Positions 1 to 6,255 of a stretch of DNA of 14,388 nucleotides are shown piece after piece; the first letter of the stretch is position 1; each line of letters starts with the position of its first letter. The notes beneath the pieces are model-generated. The model was not told the origin of the DNA. It searched no databases and saw only the letters and a program-made list of their open reading frames with translations. Origin of the DNA: a bacterium. GTDB taxonomy: Bacteria; Vulcanimicrobiota; Xenobia; Xenobiales; Xenobiaceae. The position numbers were made by a program, and so were the translations under genes. Location: NCBI GenBank assembly GCA_022839105.1, contig JALHDH010000069.1, positions 23,089-37,476 of the forward strand, written 5' to 3'.

Positions 1-1
1 G

Positions 2-85
2 GACGGCAAGCCCTGCGAGAAGTGCCCTTGCCCCCAGGCCAAGGACGGCAAGCCCTGCGAGAAGTGCCCTTGCCCCCAGGCCAAG
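2..85 (+). repeat. Two exact 42-bp tandem repeats (plus partial third)
   Basis: Units at 2-43 and 44-85 are identical base for base. A third copy begins at 86 and matches for 14 bases before diverging (C to T at 100). The unit length is a multiple of three and encodes 14 residues, so copy-number change keeps the frame. The first unit touches the window edge, so more copies may lie upstream. Confidence 0.95.
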
Positions 86-193
86 GACGGCAAGCCCTGT
101 GGAAACTGCACCTGCGCCCACCACCAGGCAGCCAAGGCCTGCGCCCCGGCTTCAGGCGAAGCCTGCAAGGCGGAAGGGTCCTGCCCCCGCTGA
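2..193 (+). CDS. Cys-rich tandem-repeat protein, C-terminal fragment
   Basis: This open frame has no start in the window and enters from the left edge; 63 codons are visible before the TGA at 191-193. It encodes two identical 14-residue units with the pattern DGKPCEKCPCPQAK, then a diverged third (CGNCTC), then a tail with HH and three more spaced Cys. That makes 12 Cys in 63 residues. The CxxCxC pattern with Lys/Asp/Pro spacers and no aromatic residues resembles metallothionein-like or other metal-binding Cys-rich tails, but no family can be assigned. The exact DNA repeat argues that the frame is real and the array may continue upstream. A strong hairpin terminator follows 39 nt after the stop, consistent with a gene end. 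It could instead be the tail of a larger surface or secreted protein. Coding status is fairly sure; function is unknown. Confidence 0.7.
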   Translation, partial: DGKPCEKCPCPQAKDGKPCEKCPCPQAKDGKPCGNCTCAHHQAAKACAPASGEACKAEGSCPR

Positions 194-231
194 CCCGGCT
201 CCCTGGGCTCCTGACGCCAGTCCCCCGAAGC

Positions 232-266
232 AGAGAAGCGCCGGCCCGGCGGGCCGGCGCTTCTCT
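232..266 (+). terminator. Rho-independent-type terminator hairpin
   Basis: A perfect 16-bp inverted repeat, 232-247 paired with 251-266, is separated by a 3-nt loop. The stem is very GC-rich in its upper part and has AGAGAAG/CTTCTCT at its base. No long T-tract follows. It lies 39 nt after the Cys-rich frame and before the promoter of the next gene, so it most likely ends transcription of the upstream gene. The A-rich left base would also give a CTTCTCT-type tail on the opposite strand. Confidence 0.7.
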
Positions 267-281
267 TGACCGGAACTTTTC

Positions 282-310
282 TGGCAAGTTTCCGACCGAC
301 GCCCTATAAT
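282..310 (+). promoter_or_regulatory. Sigma70-type promoter, consensus -10 TATAAT
   Basis: A perfect TATAAT lies at 305-310, unusual in this GC-rich sequence. Seventeen bases upstream is a poor -35 (TGGCAA, 282-287, 3 of 6 consensus positions). It sits just after the terminator and about 50 nt before the TTG start at 362, which fits a promoter for the secreted protein at 362-1042. The -10 is clear; the -35 is weak. Confidence 0.55.
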
Positions 311-361
311 CTTGAGCAGAGCCTTGTGCCCTGCTGCCAGACTCACCCCCGGGAGGAAGCA

Positions 362-1042
362 TTGAAGAACGTGTGCCGAGTCCTCCTGGTCCTGCTGCTC
401 CTGCTCGGAGGCAGCCTCCTGCCGGCAGGGGCCGAACTCCCCTTCCGGCTTCCAGAAGGCCTGGAACCAGGCCAGGACGGCGGCGTCGTCGCCGGCCGGG
501 TCCAGGACTCCAGCGGGAAGGGCCTGTACGGAGCCAGCATCAAGATCAACGGCTCGGAGAGGGCCCGCACCGACCACCGCGGCGGCTTCCGGATCTCCGG
601 TGTGCCCGCGGGCGAGCACGGGATCACCGTCTACCTCTCGGGTTACCGGACCGCCAAGGGAACCGTGAGCCTGGGTCCCGGTGAGTCCCGGGACATCCTG
701 ATCAGCCTCTCCTCGATCTCGGGAGACCCGCCCGGCCAGTCACCTGAGGTCCGACGCACCCGATTGACCATCCAGGCCCATCCATTCCGATCGGATGGCG
801 CCAGGTACACCGTCCGGCGCATCGAGGTCACCGAACAGGGCGGGGCCGGCCGGACCTGGAAGAACACCTGGTACCGGACCTATGACTCCTACGTCGAGCT
901 CCCCTGCGACGACGCCGAGTTCGGGCGTTACTACCGCGTCACCGTCACCTGGTACAACTGGAGATCCCGCGACGAGGTGACCAGCTCCTGGGAACCCCGG
1001 GTCTGGAGGGATTCCCAAAAGGAGAGCTATAGCCGCCCCTGA
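362..1042 (+). CDS. Secreted protein with carboxypeptidase-regulatory-like domain
   Basis: The protein has about 226 residues. I chose the TTG at 362 because GGGAGG (351-356) sits just upstream. It also starts the protein directly with a typical signal peptide: KN at the front, a Leu/Val-rich core, and an AGA-type cleavage site near residue 22. The frame is open further upstream to 266, but that extension has no ribosome site and would bury the signal. Residues ~40-115 (GRVQDSSGKGLYGASIKING, GGFRISGVPAGEH, VYLSGYR) are a classic CarboxypepD_reg/Ig-like beta-sandwich, a non-catalytic module found in many exported proteins. The C-terminal ~100 residues are rich in Trp, Tyr and Arg (WYRTYDSY, VTWYNW), look beta-stranded, and match no family I know. 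It has its own promoter and is probably periplasmic or surface-exposed. Role unknown. Confidence 0.8.
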   Translation: MKNVCRVLLVLLLLLGGSLLPAGAELPFRLPEGLEPGQDGGVVAGRVQDSSGKGLYGASIKINGSERARTDHRGGFRISGVPAGEHGITVYLSGYRTAKGTVSLGPGESRDILISLSSISGDPPGQSPEVRRTRLTIQAHPFRSDGARYTVRRIEVTEQGGAGRTWKNTWYRTYDSYVELPCDDAEFGRYYRVTVTWYNWRSRDEVTSSWEPRVWRDSQKESYSRP

Positions 1043-1055
1043 GGCGGCCCTGATG

Positions 1056-1077
1056 CCCGGCCAGGCCGGGTCGCTTT
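1056..1077 (+). terminator. Possible weak terminator hairpin
   Basis: CCCGG (1056-1060) pairs with CCGGG (1066-1070) across a 5-nt loop, followed by TCGCTTT. It lies 13 nt after the stop of the secreted protein and could end that transcript. The stem is short and the T-run weak, so read-through into the two-component genes is likely. Confidence 0.3.
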
Positions 1078-1237
1078 CCGGCTTGTCCACCCGGGAACCG
1101 GCATGGGTCTGACCCTCTGCAAGAAGGTTGCCCGGCGGCATGGTGGAAGGATCACGGCGAGCAGCCTTCCAGACCACGGCGCCACCTTCACGGTGACTTT
1201 GCCCTGGCGTCAGCCGGAAGCAGGGAGGGGAACCTGA
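1073..1237 (+). pseudogene. Histidine kinase remnant (C-terminal ATPase end only)
   Basis: There is no plausible full-length start, but the frame ending at TGA 1235-1237 reads FRLVHPGTGMGLTLCKKVA, then RRHGGRI and GATFTVTLPW. This is the G2 box and C-terminal strand of a HATPase_c domain, of the type that ends phytochrome-like histidine kinases (GTGMGL, HGG, a final FTLP-type strand). Everything before it is missing: the H box, N box and G1 box. Going upstream the same frame reaches the stop of the previous gene at 1040-1042. It ends one base before the ATG of an Rcp1-like response regulator, exactly where a partner kinase gene normally ends. I infer that a deletion removed the front of the kinase and left its 3' end, perhaps kept because it contains the regulator's ribosome site (GGGAGGGG, 1223-1230). 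Homology is clear; non-functionality is inferred from length. Confidence 0.75.
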
Positions 1238-1238
1238 G

Positions 1239-1700
1239 ATGACCGCTTCGTCGCGGCCCATCGTCATCCTGATGGCCGAGGATGACCCCGAGGACTGCAT
1301 GCTCGCGAAGTTCGCCTTCGAGGAGCACCGGGTTGCCAACGAATTGAGGATCGTCGAGGACGGTGAGGAGCTGATGGACTACCTGCACCGCCGGGGCAGG
1401 TTCTCCAGCGCCGAAGAAGCCCCGCGCCCTGGCCTGATCCTCCTGGACCTCAACATGCCGCGCAAGGACGGCCGCGAAACCCTCCAGGAGATCAAGGCCG
1501 ATCCGGTCTTCCGACGCATCCCCGTGGTGGTGCTGACCTCTTCGAAGGCCGAAGAGGACATCCTCCGAAGCTACGATCTGGGTGCCAACTCCTTCATCAC
1601 CAAGCCAGTGACCTTCGAGGGCCTGGTCCACGTGGTCCGGACCCTCTCACAGTACTGGTTCGAAGTCGTCGAGTTGCCCTCCCAGGAAGGCCGGGATTGA
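1239..1700 (+). CDS. Rcp1-like single-domain response regulator
   Basis: This 153-residue protein is a single CheY-like receiver domain with no output domain. The acidic pocket is E14-D15-D16, the phosphoacceptor is D70 (LLDLNMPRKDG), the switch Thr is T100 (VVLTSS) and the conserved Lys is K122 (FITKP). The EDDPED start, the insertion DYLHRRGRF and the TKPVTFEGL ending are typical of regulators encoded next to phytochrome-type kinases (Rcp1 family). GGGAGGGG at 1223-1230, 8 nt upstream, supports the ATG at 1239. The gene starts 1 nt after the remnant of a histidine kinase and is followed after 4 nt by a REC-histidine kinase, so it is operonic. It probably receives phosphate from one of the kinases in this locus and passes it on; the final target is not visible. 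Confidence 0.93.
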   Translation: MTASSRPIVILMAEDDPEDCMLAKFAFEEHRVANELRIVEDGEELMDYLHRRGRFSSAEEAPRPGLILLDLNMPRKDGRETLQEIKADPVFRRIPVVVLTSSKAEEDILRSYDLGANSFITKPVTFEGLVHVVRTLSQYWFEVVELPSQEGRD

Positions 1701-1704
1701 AGGG

Positions 1705-2853
1705 ATGCAGACCGCCCCGATCCGGGTGCTGCTGATCGAGGATGACGAGGATGACTTCATCCTGGTCCGGGAACTGCTCTCGGAGATCCGCGAAGGGCCC
1801 GGATACCTCCTGGACTGGACTCCCACCTATGAGGCCGGGCTGGCTGCCGTGCAGGCAGGCGATCACGATGTCTTCCTGCTCGACTTCCACCTGGGAGCCC
1901 ATCTGGGCCTGGACCTGCTCCGCGAAGCGGGGGACTGTCCGGCGCCCATCATCCTCCTGACCGGTTACGGAGACCGCGAGATCGACCTGGCGGCCATGCG
2001 TTCGGGCGCCGCCGACTTCCTGACCAAGAACGGATTGACGGCCCGGCACCTGGAGAGGTCCATCCGCTACGCCTTGGAGGGCAAACGGGCCCAGGAGGCC
2101 CTGCGAGCGGCGCGGGACGCCTCGGAGAAGGCCTGTCAGGAGATCCTCGAAGCCAATCGACTCAAGGCCCGATTCCTGGCCACCATGAGCCACGAGTTCC
2201 GCACGCCCCTCCACTCGATCCTGGGCTTCTCCGAACTGCTGATGGACGAATCGACCGACCCGCTGGAGGTCCGGGAATTCGCCCGGCGCATCCACGAGTC
2301 CGGCAAGCACCTCCTGAACCTGGTCAAGAGCCTGCTGGACCTTTCCAGGATCGAGTCGGGCCGCCTGGATCTGGATCTGGTGACCTTCGACCTTTCCCTG
2401 GCCATCGAATCCGCCTGCGAGTCCGTCGCCCCCCTGGCCAGGGCTCGGGGCCTGCACCTCGAGTGGCCCGACCGGCCCCTGGGCGAGTTCCGGGCCGATC
2501 CCGGGCGCTTCCACCAGATCCTCCTGAACCTCCTCTCCAACGCCGTCAAGTTCACCCCCCCGGGGGGCTCCGTCCAGGTGGGGGTCTCGCGGGGCTCCCA
2601 GGGCATCCACCTGGCCGTGAGCGACACAGGAATCGGCATCGCCCCCCAGGACCAGAGGCGCATCTTCGAACCCTATGTCCGGGTGCGCCTGGTCGAGCAG
2701 GAGGGCACGGGGCTGGGGCTGCCAATCGTCCGTCTCCTGGTCGAGGCCCACGGGGGTCATATCGAGGTGTCCTCGGAGTTGGGGAAGGGGAGCTGTTTTT
2801 CGGTCTCCCTTCCCGACCCGGGCAGGCCATCGGAGCCTCGAACCTCCAGATGA
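1705..2853 (+). CDS. Hybrid receiver-histidine kinase (REC-HisKA-HATPase)
   Basis: The 382-residue soluble protein has no membrane segment. Residues 6-125 are a receiver domain (acidic pocket E12-D13-D14, phosphoacceptor D60, T86, K108). A helical linker (~126-152) leads to HisKA with H163 in MSHEFRTPLH. HATPase_c follows, with N box N279 (LLNLLSNAVKF), G1 DTGIGI (307-312) and G2 GTGLGL (334-339). An N-terminal receiver driving a kinase is typical of middle members of phosphorelays: phosphorylation at D60 would tune autophosphorylation at H163. The ATG at 1705 follows the previous stop by 4 nt and sits directly behind AAGGG, so translation is probably coupled. Its stop overlaps the next kinase's start as ATGA. 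All catalytic residues are present. Confidence 0.93.
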   Translation: MQTAPIRVLLIEDDEDDFILVRELLSEIREGPGYLLDWTPTYEAGLAAVQAGDHDVFLLDFHLGAHLGLDLLREAGDCPAPIILLTGYGDREIDLAAMRSGAADFLTKNGLTARHLERSIRYALEGKRAQEALRAARDASEKACQEILEANRLKARFLATMSHEFRTPLHSILGFSELLMDESTDPLEVREFARRIHESGKHLLNLVKSLLDLSRIESGRLDLDLVTFDLSLAIESACESVAPLARARGLHLEWPDRPLGEFRADPGRFHQILLNLLSNAVKFTPPGGSVQVGVSRGSQGIHLAVSDTGIGIAPQDQRRIFEPYVRVRLVEQEGTGLGLPIVRLLVEAHGGHIEVSSELGKGSCFSVSLPDPGRPSEPRTSR

Positions 2854-4478
2854 GCACCCGCAACCAGGTCCTGCTGGTGGTGGGCCTGATGGTCATGGTC
2901 ACCTCGATCGCCCTGATCGCCGTCAACTACTCCGCCCAGCGGGAGGCCTTCCTCAAGGCCGTGGACGACAAGCTCCTGGTGGCGGCCCACCTGGCCGGCG
3001 AGATCCCGGGCGGCCCCGCCTACTTCGACCGCCTGGAGGACCGCGACTCCATCCCTCCGGAGGAGTACTCGGCCCTCGTCGAGCGCAACAACCGGGCCTG
3101 CCTCGCCCTGGGCCTGCAATACCTGTGGAGCTGCATGGTGGTGGATGGCCGAATCGTCTTCACCACCTCCACCTCACCCGGCCACGACCTCCGGACGCAG
3201 GAACACGCCGGGTTCTTCGAGGCCCACCGGGACCCCGCTTCCTTCAGGCAGGTCTTCAACACGATGCAGACCGACCTGAGCTCCTTCCACAACGAGTGGG
3301 GCAGCGGAAGGATGGCCCTGGTGCCCCGGCTCGACTCCAGGGGAAGGCCCTATTGCCTGGGCGCCAGCGTCAGCACCGCCTGGATCCAGGAGCGCCTCCG
3401 GCAGACCCTGCTTCGCTCCGCGACGATGGGGGGAATCCTGTTGGTGATCGGCCTGGGCGCCGGCCTCTTCCTGGCCGACTCGATCTCCAGACCGCTGATC
3501 CGGCTGACCCAGGCCGCCGACGACATCGCCCGGGGGGAACCCGGGGACTCGCTGCCCGAGACCGGCAGCCTGGAGATGCGCTCGCTGGCGCGCAGCGTCG
3601 CCACCATGAGCCGGGCGATCCAGCAGAACTATGCGGCCCTGCGCCGGGAGATCCAGGAGCGCACCTCCGCCCAGGCCGAGCTCCAGCAACACCGCGACCG
3701 ACTGGAAGAGCTGGTGCAGGCCAGAACGACGGCCCTGGAGCGTTCCAACCGGGATCTCGAGCAGTATGCCGCGATGGCTTCGCATGACCTGCAACAACCA
3801 CTCCGTGCGGCAGGTGGCTTCGCCCGGATCCTCTCGATGCGCCTCAAAGAGAAGCTGGATCCGGAAAACCGCGATCTGCTGGAGCGGATCCTGAAGGCCG
3901 TCACCCGCATGCAACAGCTGGTCGGGAACCTCCTGGCCTGGTCCAGGGCCGCCAGCGCACCCTGTCAGGCCCGACCGACGGATTGCGAGGAGGTGCTGGC
4001 CGGGGTCCTGGACGATCTCAGGCCGATGCTGGAGGAGGCCTCGGCCCGCATCACGCACGACCCTCTGCCCACGATCCCGGCCGACCCGGACCACCTGGCC
4101 GGGCTCCTCGGCAACCTCCTCGGGAACGCCGTCAAGTTCAGGGGCCAGGCTTCTCCCCACGTCCACATCCGGGCCGAGGAACACGAGTCGGAATGGCTCT
4201 TCTCGATCCAGGACAACGGGATCGGCATCGCGCCGGAGTTCCAGGAGCGGATCTTCAAGCCCTTCAAGCGCCTGCACTCCCGGAAGCGCTTCGCCGGAAG
4301 CGGCCTGGGGCTGGCTCTGTGCCGTCGGATGGTGGAACGCGCGGGCGGTCGGATCTGGGTGGAGTCCGAGGAGGGGAAGGGCGCGGTCTTCCGCTTCACA
4401 CTCCCCCGACAGGGCCCTGAACAAGAGACTTCCTCCGAGTCGACGGAGGCCCTGCCCGCCAGCGAAACGAACCATTGA
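2850..4478 (+). CDS. Membrane sensor histidine kinase (sensor-HAMP-HisKA-HATPase)
   Basis: The protein has 542 residues from the ATG at 2850, which overlaps the upstream stop (ATGA, 2850-2853). The frame is open back to 2463, but that stretch overlaps the previous gene's ATPase domain and would hide the N-terminal membrane segment. TM1 spans ~7-25, an extracytoplasmic sensor ~26-190 (Cache/CHASE-like look: LWSCMVVDGRIVFTTST), TM2 ~192-212 and HAMP ~213-265. A coiled coil (~265-305) leads to HisKA with H312 in ASHDLQQPLR, the H-box variant of phytochrome-type kinases. HATPase has N426 (LLGNAVKF), G1 DNGIGI (455-460) and G2 GSGLGL (~485). The sensor ligand is unknown. It may phosphorylate the single-domain regulator and the hybrid kinase upstream. 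Its C-terminal end resembles the kinase remnant at 1073-1237, so it may have taken over that role. Confidence 0.92.
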   Translation: MSTRNQVLLVVGLMVMVTSIALIAVNYSAQREAFLKAVDDKLLVAAHLAGEIPGGPAYFDRLEDRDSIPPEEYSALVERNNRACLALGLQYLWSCMVVDGRIVFTTSTSPGHDLRTQEHAGFFEAHRDPASFRQVFNTMQTDLSSFHNEWGSGRMALVPRLDSRGRPYCLGASVSTAWIQERLRQTLLRSATMGGILLVIGLGAGLFLADSISRPLIRLTQAADDIARGEPGDSLPETGSLEMRSLARSVATMSRAIQQNYAALRREIQERTSAQAELQQHRDRLEELVQARTTALERSNRDLEQYAAMASHDLQQPLRAAGGFARILSMRLKEKLDPENRDLLERILKAVTRMQQLVGNLLAWSRAASAPCQARPTDCEEVLAGVLDDLRPMLEEASARITHDPLPTIPADPDHLAGLLGNLLGNAVKFRGQASPHVHIRAEEHESEWLFSIQDNGIGIAPEFQERIFKPFKRLHSRKRFAGSGLGLALCRRMVERAGGRIWVESEEGKGAVFRFTLPRQGPEQETSSESTEALPASETNH

Positions 4479-4562
4479 CCAGGACTCCCGCTCGGCGTTG
4501 CTCCGACGGACCAGCGCAGGGCCCTCTTGCCCGGAGAATCGACAATTCAGACAGACCGAATC

Positions 4563-4584
4563 GGGCCCGGCCGGGCCCAGGAGG
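4563..4584 (+). promoter_or_regulatory. 16-bp perfect GC palindrome abutting a Shine-Dalgarno
   Basis: The 16 bases at 4563-4578 equal their own reverse complement (GGGCCCGGCCGGGCCC), and AGGAGG (4579-4584) follows without a gap. In RNA this folds into a 6-bp GC stem with a 4-nt loop touching the ribosome site, so it could hinder initiation or bind a dimeric regulator. The rest of the 113-nt gap (4479-4591) shows no gene and no clear promoter. The palindrome is certain; any regulatory role is inference. Confidence 0.35.
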
Positions 4585-4591
4585 TGCCTCG

Positions 4592-5290
4592 ATGTTCAGA
4601 CTCCGCTCCCTCATCGGACTGATCGCCCTGCTCGCTTTCTGGACGGCACAGCCCGCGCTTCCTGCCCCGGAAGGGGAATTCATTGCCCCTCAAGGAGGGC
4701 AACAGGAGCGCGTGCTGGCCTCCCCCACCCTGTGGGTGTCCGAGATCTCCGGACTGGGGATGCCCGAGCCCTACCGGGAAGAATCCCCCATCGCCGAGGT
4801 GATCGAGCCGGCACGGGAAGTTCCGGGCCGGGTGGTGCTGGGCCCGCTCGCGGACCGGATGGAACCCTTTGAGATCGTCTGGTTCCTTCGGGCGGGACCC
4901 GAGGAGCTCCGGCTCTACCGCGATGGTCGGCAACACCCGACCCTGGAGGCCGCTCGCCGGGCACCTGCCCCAGTCGGAGCCTTCACCCGCTTCTGGTCTG
5001 CGGCCCGATTTGCCGAGCTCTCGGCCTGGCCGGCGCTCCAGCAGCCGGACCGGGTCGGCCTCCTGGCCCTGATGCGCGAAGTGCTGTCGAGGGTCGTCCC
5101 GGGCTCGGGAGAATCAGCCCTGGACGAGGCGATGGAGGACCTGATGATCGAGAAGGGATTGAACCCCTTCTCCAGCCGGGTGCCGTTCACCCAGGCCCTG
5201 GAATCCCTGGCCGACGACCCCGAGGTCCAGGCCCTGCTGGAGGAGCTCGAGAGCCGAGCCCTTCGGGGGACTCCGGACCCAGAGGGCTGA
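4592..5290 (+). CDS. Exported protein of unknown function
   Basis: The 232-residue protein starts at the ATG at 4592, set by AGGAGG 7 nt upstream (4579-4584). An upstream in-frame TTG at 4475 overlaps the kinase stop and has no ribosome site. Residues 1-22 form a signal peptide (MFRLRS, then a Leu/Ile/Ala core and PALPAP). The mature part has no Cys and contains a Pro/Glu-rich stretch (EEPxxxAEVIEP-like, ~65-80), a central region with WFLRAGPEELRLYRDG, and an acidic helical C-terminus (LADDPEVQALLEELESR). I recognise no family or catalytic motif. The reading frame, signal peptide and ribosome site support a real gene. It lies on the same strand 113 nt after the sensor kinase and converges with the protease on the other strand. 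It may be a periplasmic partner of the sensor kinase, but only position supports this. Confidence 0.75.
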   Translation: MFRLRSLIGLIALLAFWTAQPALPAPEGEFIAPQGGQQERVLASPTLWVSEISGLGMPEPYREESPIAEVIEPAREVPGRVVLGPLADRMEPFEIVWFLRAGPEELRLYRDGRQHPTLEAARRAPAPVGAFTRFWSAARFAELSAWPALQQPDRVGLLALMREVLSRVVPGSGESALDEAMEDLMIEKGLNPFSSRVPFTQALESLADDPEVQALLEELESRALRGTPDPEG

Positions 5291-5369
5291 GGGGAACCCC
5301 GAGCTCGCCCCGCCGCAAAGCTCCAGAGGTCCTCGTCGGCCGGAGCCACGCCCGGAATCGGCCACCCGC

Positions 5370-6050
5370 CTACTTTGCCGGGGCCCTCTTCTTCCAGGGG
5401 GGAGGTCCGGAGGCCAGCCAGAGGACCCAGACGGCCACGACCAGGGCCGCAAGCCCCCAGATCAAGCCCCACACCATGGGGGGCAGGGGGAAGTACTGGG
5501 CAAAGACGGCCGCGTCGCTCTGCGGGACGGTCCGGACGATCAGGTCTTCGCGGATGTCCAGAAGGGCGTAGAGCATGCTGGTCAGACCGACGAAGGAGAG
5601 CAGCAGATCGTTGAAAGCCTCGTTGAGGCGGGCTCCGGCCAGGCAGAGCAGTCCGCCGAAGACGAGACCACTGACGAACCCGAACAGGGAGCGCACGTAG
5701 AGGAGCGTCACCAACAACAAGGCGAGCCCGAGAAGGAAGGCCAGGACCCTCCTCTGGGAGGTCCAGGCCGCTCCCAGGACCAGTGCCGCCCCGCAGAGCA
5801 TGCTTCCCAGATACCCGGCCGGGAGGATCACCAGGGGCCAGCCTCCGGTCGAGGTCATCAGCCCCCCCAGATTGGGGTCCAGGAGGATATGCTCGATCCG
5901 CCCTCCGGTCGCCAGCGCCGCCAGGCCATGGCTGGCCTCGTGGAAGAAGACGACCAGCACCTTGATGGGATAGACCAGAGGCGTGTCCCACAAGGTCATG
6001 GTGACCGCAAAGAGCGCAGCCAGGATCCACATCCGGTCGAGGGTCTTCAT
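5370..6050 (-). CDS. M50B-type integral membrane zinc metalloprotease
   Basis: The 226-residue membrane protein begins at the ATG at 6048-6050, preceded by GAGGAGGG 7 nt upstream. The open frame continues 17 codons further without a better site. H37-E38-A39-S40-H41 within FFHEASHGLAALATGG is the HExxH zinc/catalytic motif embedded in a membrane helix. A DPNLGG motif (59-64) and PAGYLGS (~75) are typical of the M50B branch (Peptidase_M50B), related to site-2 and SpoIVFB-like proteases. About seven hydrophobic segments are visible (~7-21, 26-48, 70-97, 101-120, 122-140, 147-167, 192-215). Members are seen widely in bacteria and mostly have unknown substrates. There is no PDZ or CBS domain. It is transcribed alone, convergent with the exported protein (79-nt gap) and divergent from the PLD-like gene. 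Substrate unknown. Confidence 0.85.
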   Translation of the reverse strand: MKTLDRMWILAALFAVTMTLWDTPLVYPIKVLVVFFHEASHGLAALATGGRIEHILLDPNLGGLMTSTGGWPLVILPAGYLGSMLCGAALVLGAAWTSQRRVLAFLLGLALLLVTLLYVRSLFGFVSGLVFGGLLCLAGARLNEAFNDLLLSFVGLTSMLYALLDIREDLIVRTVPQSDAAVFAQYFPLPPMVWGLIWGLAALVVAVWVLWLASGPPPWKKRAPAK

Positions 6051-6090
6051 GGGCGTGCCCTCCTCAAGAAGCAGGGTCTGTCCTGGCCCG

Positions 6091-6126
6091 AACCCGGGCA
6101 CCAGATGAACCGGGTTTCGGTGCCCG
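6091..6126. promoter_or_regulatory. Two overlapping, mutually exclusive inverted repeats
   Basis: In the 205-nt divergent gap between the protease and the PLD-like gene, CGGGCACC (6095-6102) can pair with GGTGCCCG (6119-6126). AACCCGG (6091-6097) can instead pair with CCGGGTT (6110-6116), sharing bases with the first. Only one hairpin can form at a time, as in attenuators, or the site may bind a dimeric regulator. No confident promoter hexamers were found in this gap. The inverted repeats are certain; function is inference. Confidence 0.3.
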
Positions 6127-6255
6127 AGCCGAGGCGCCTTTCCGAGGAGTCGCCCATCCCCAAAAGACTTGGCCCAGACATGGGGAACTGTTCACATCCT
6201 CGCCACATTCAGGCTCCCTTCAGATGCAAACATGGCCATAGGAGGCACAGGCCAC

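Noticed and set aside
266..271. TTGACC as -35 element for the TATAAT at 305
   Set aside because: Spacing is 33 bp, far outside the workable range, and it overlaps the terminator arm.
2463..2849. Upstream extension of the HAMP kinase frame
   Set aside because: This is out-of-frame reading of the previous kinase's ATPase domain (Gly/Pro/Arg-rich); the ATGA overlap and first membrane helix fix the start at 2850.
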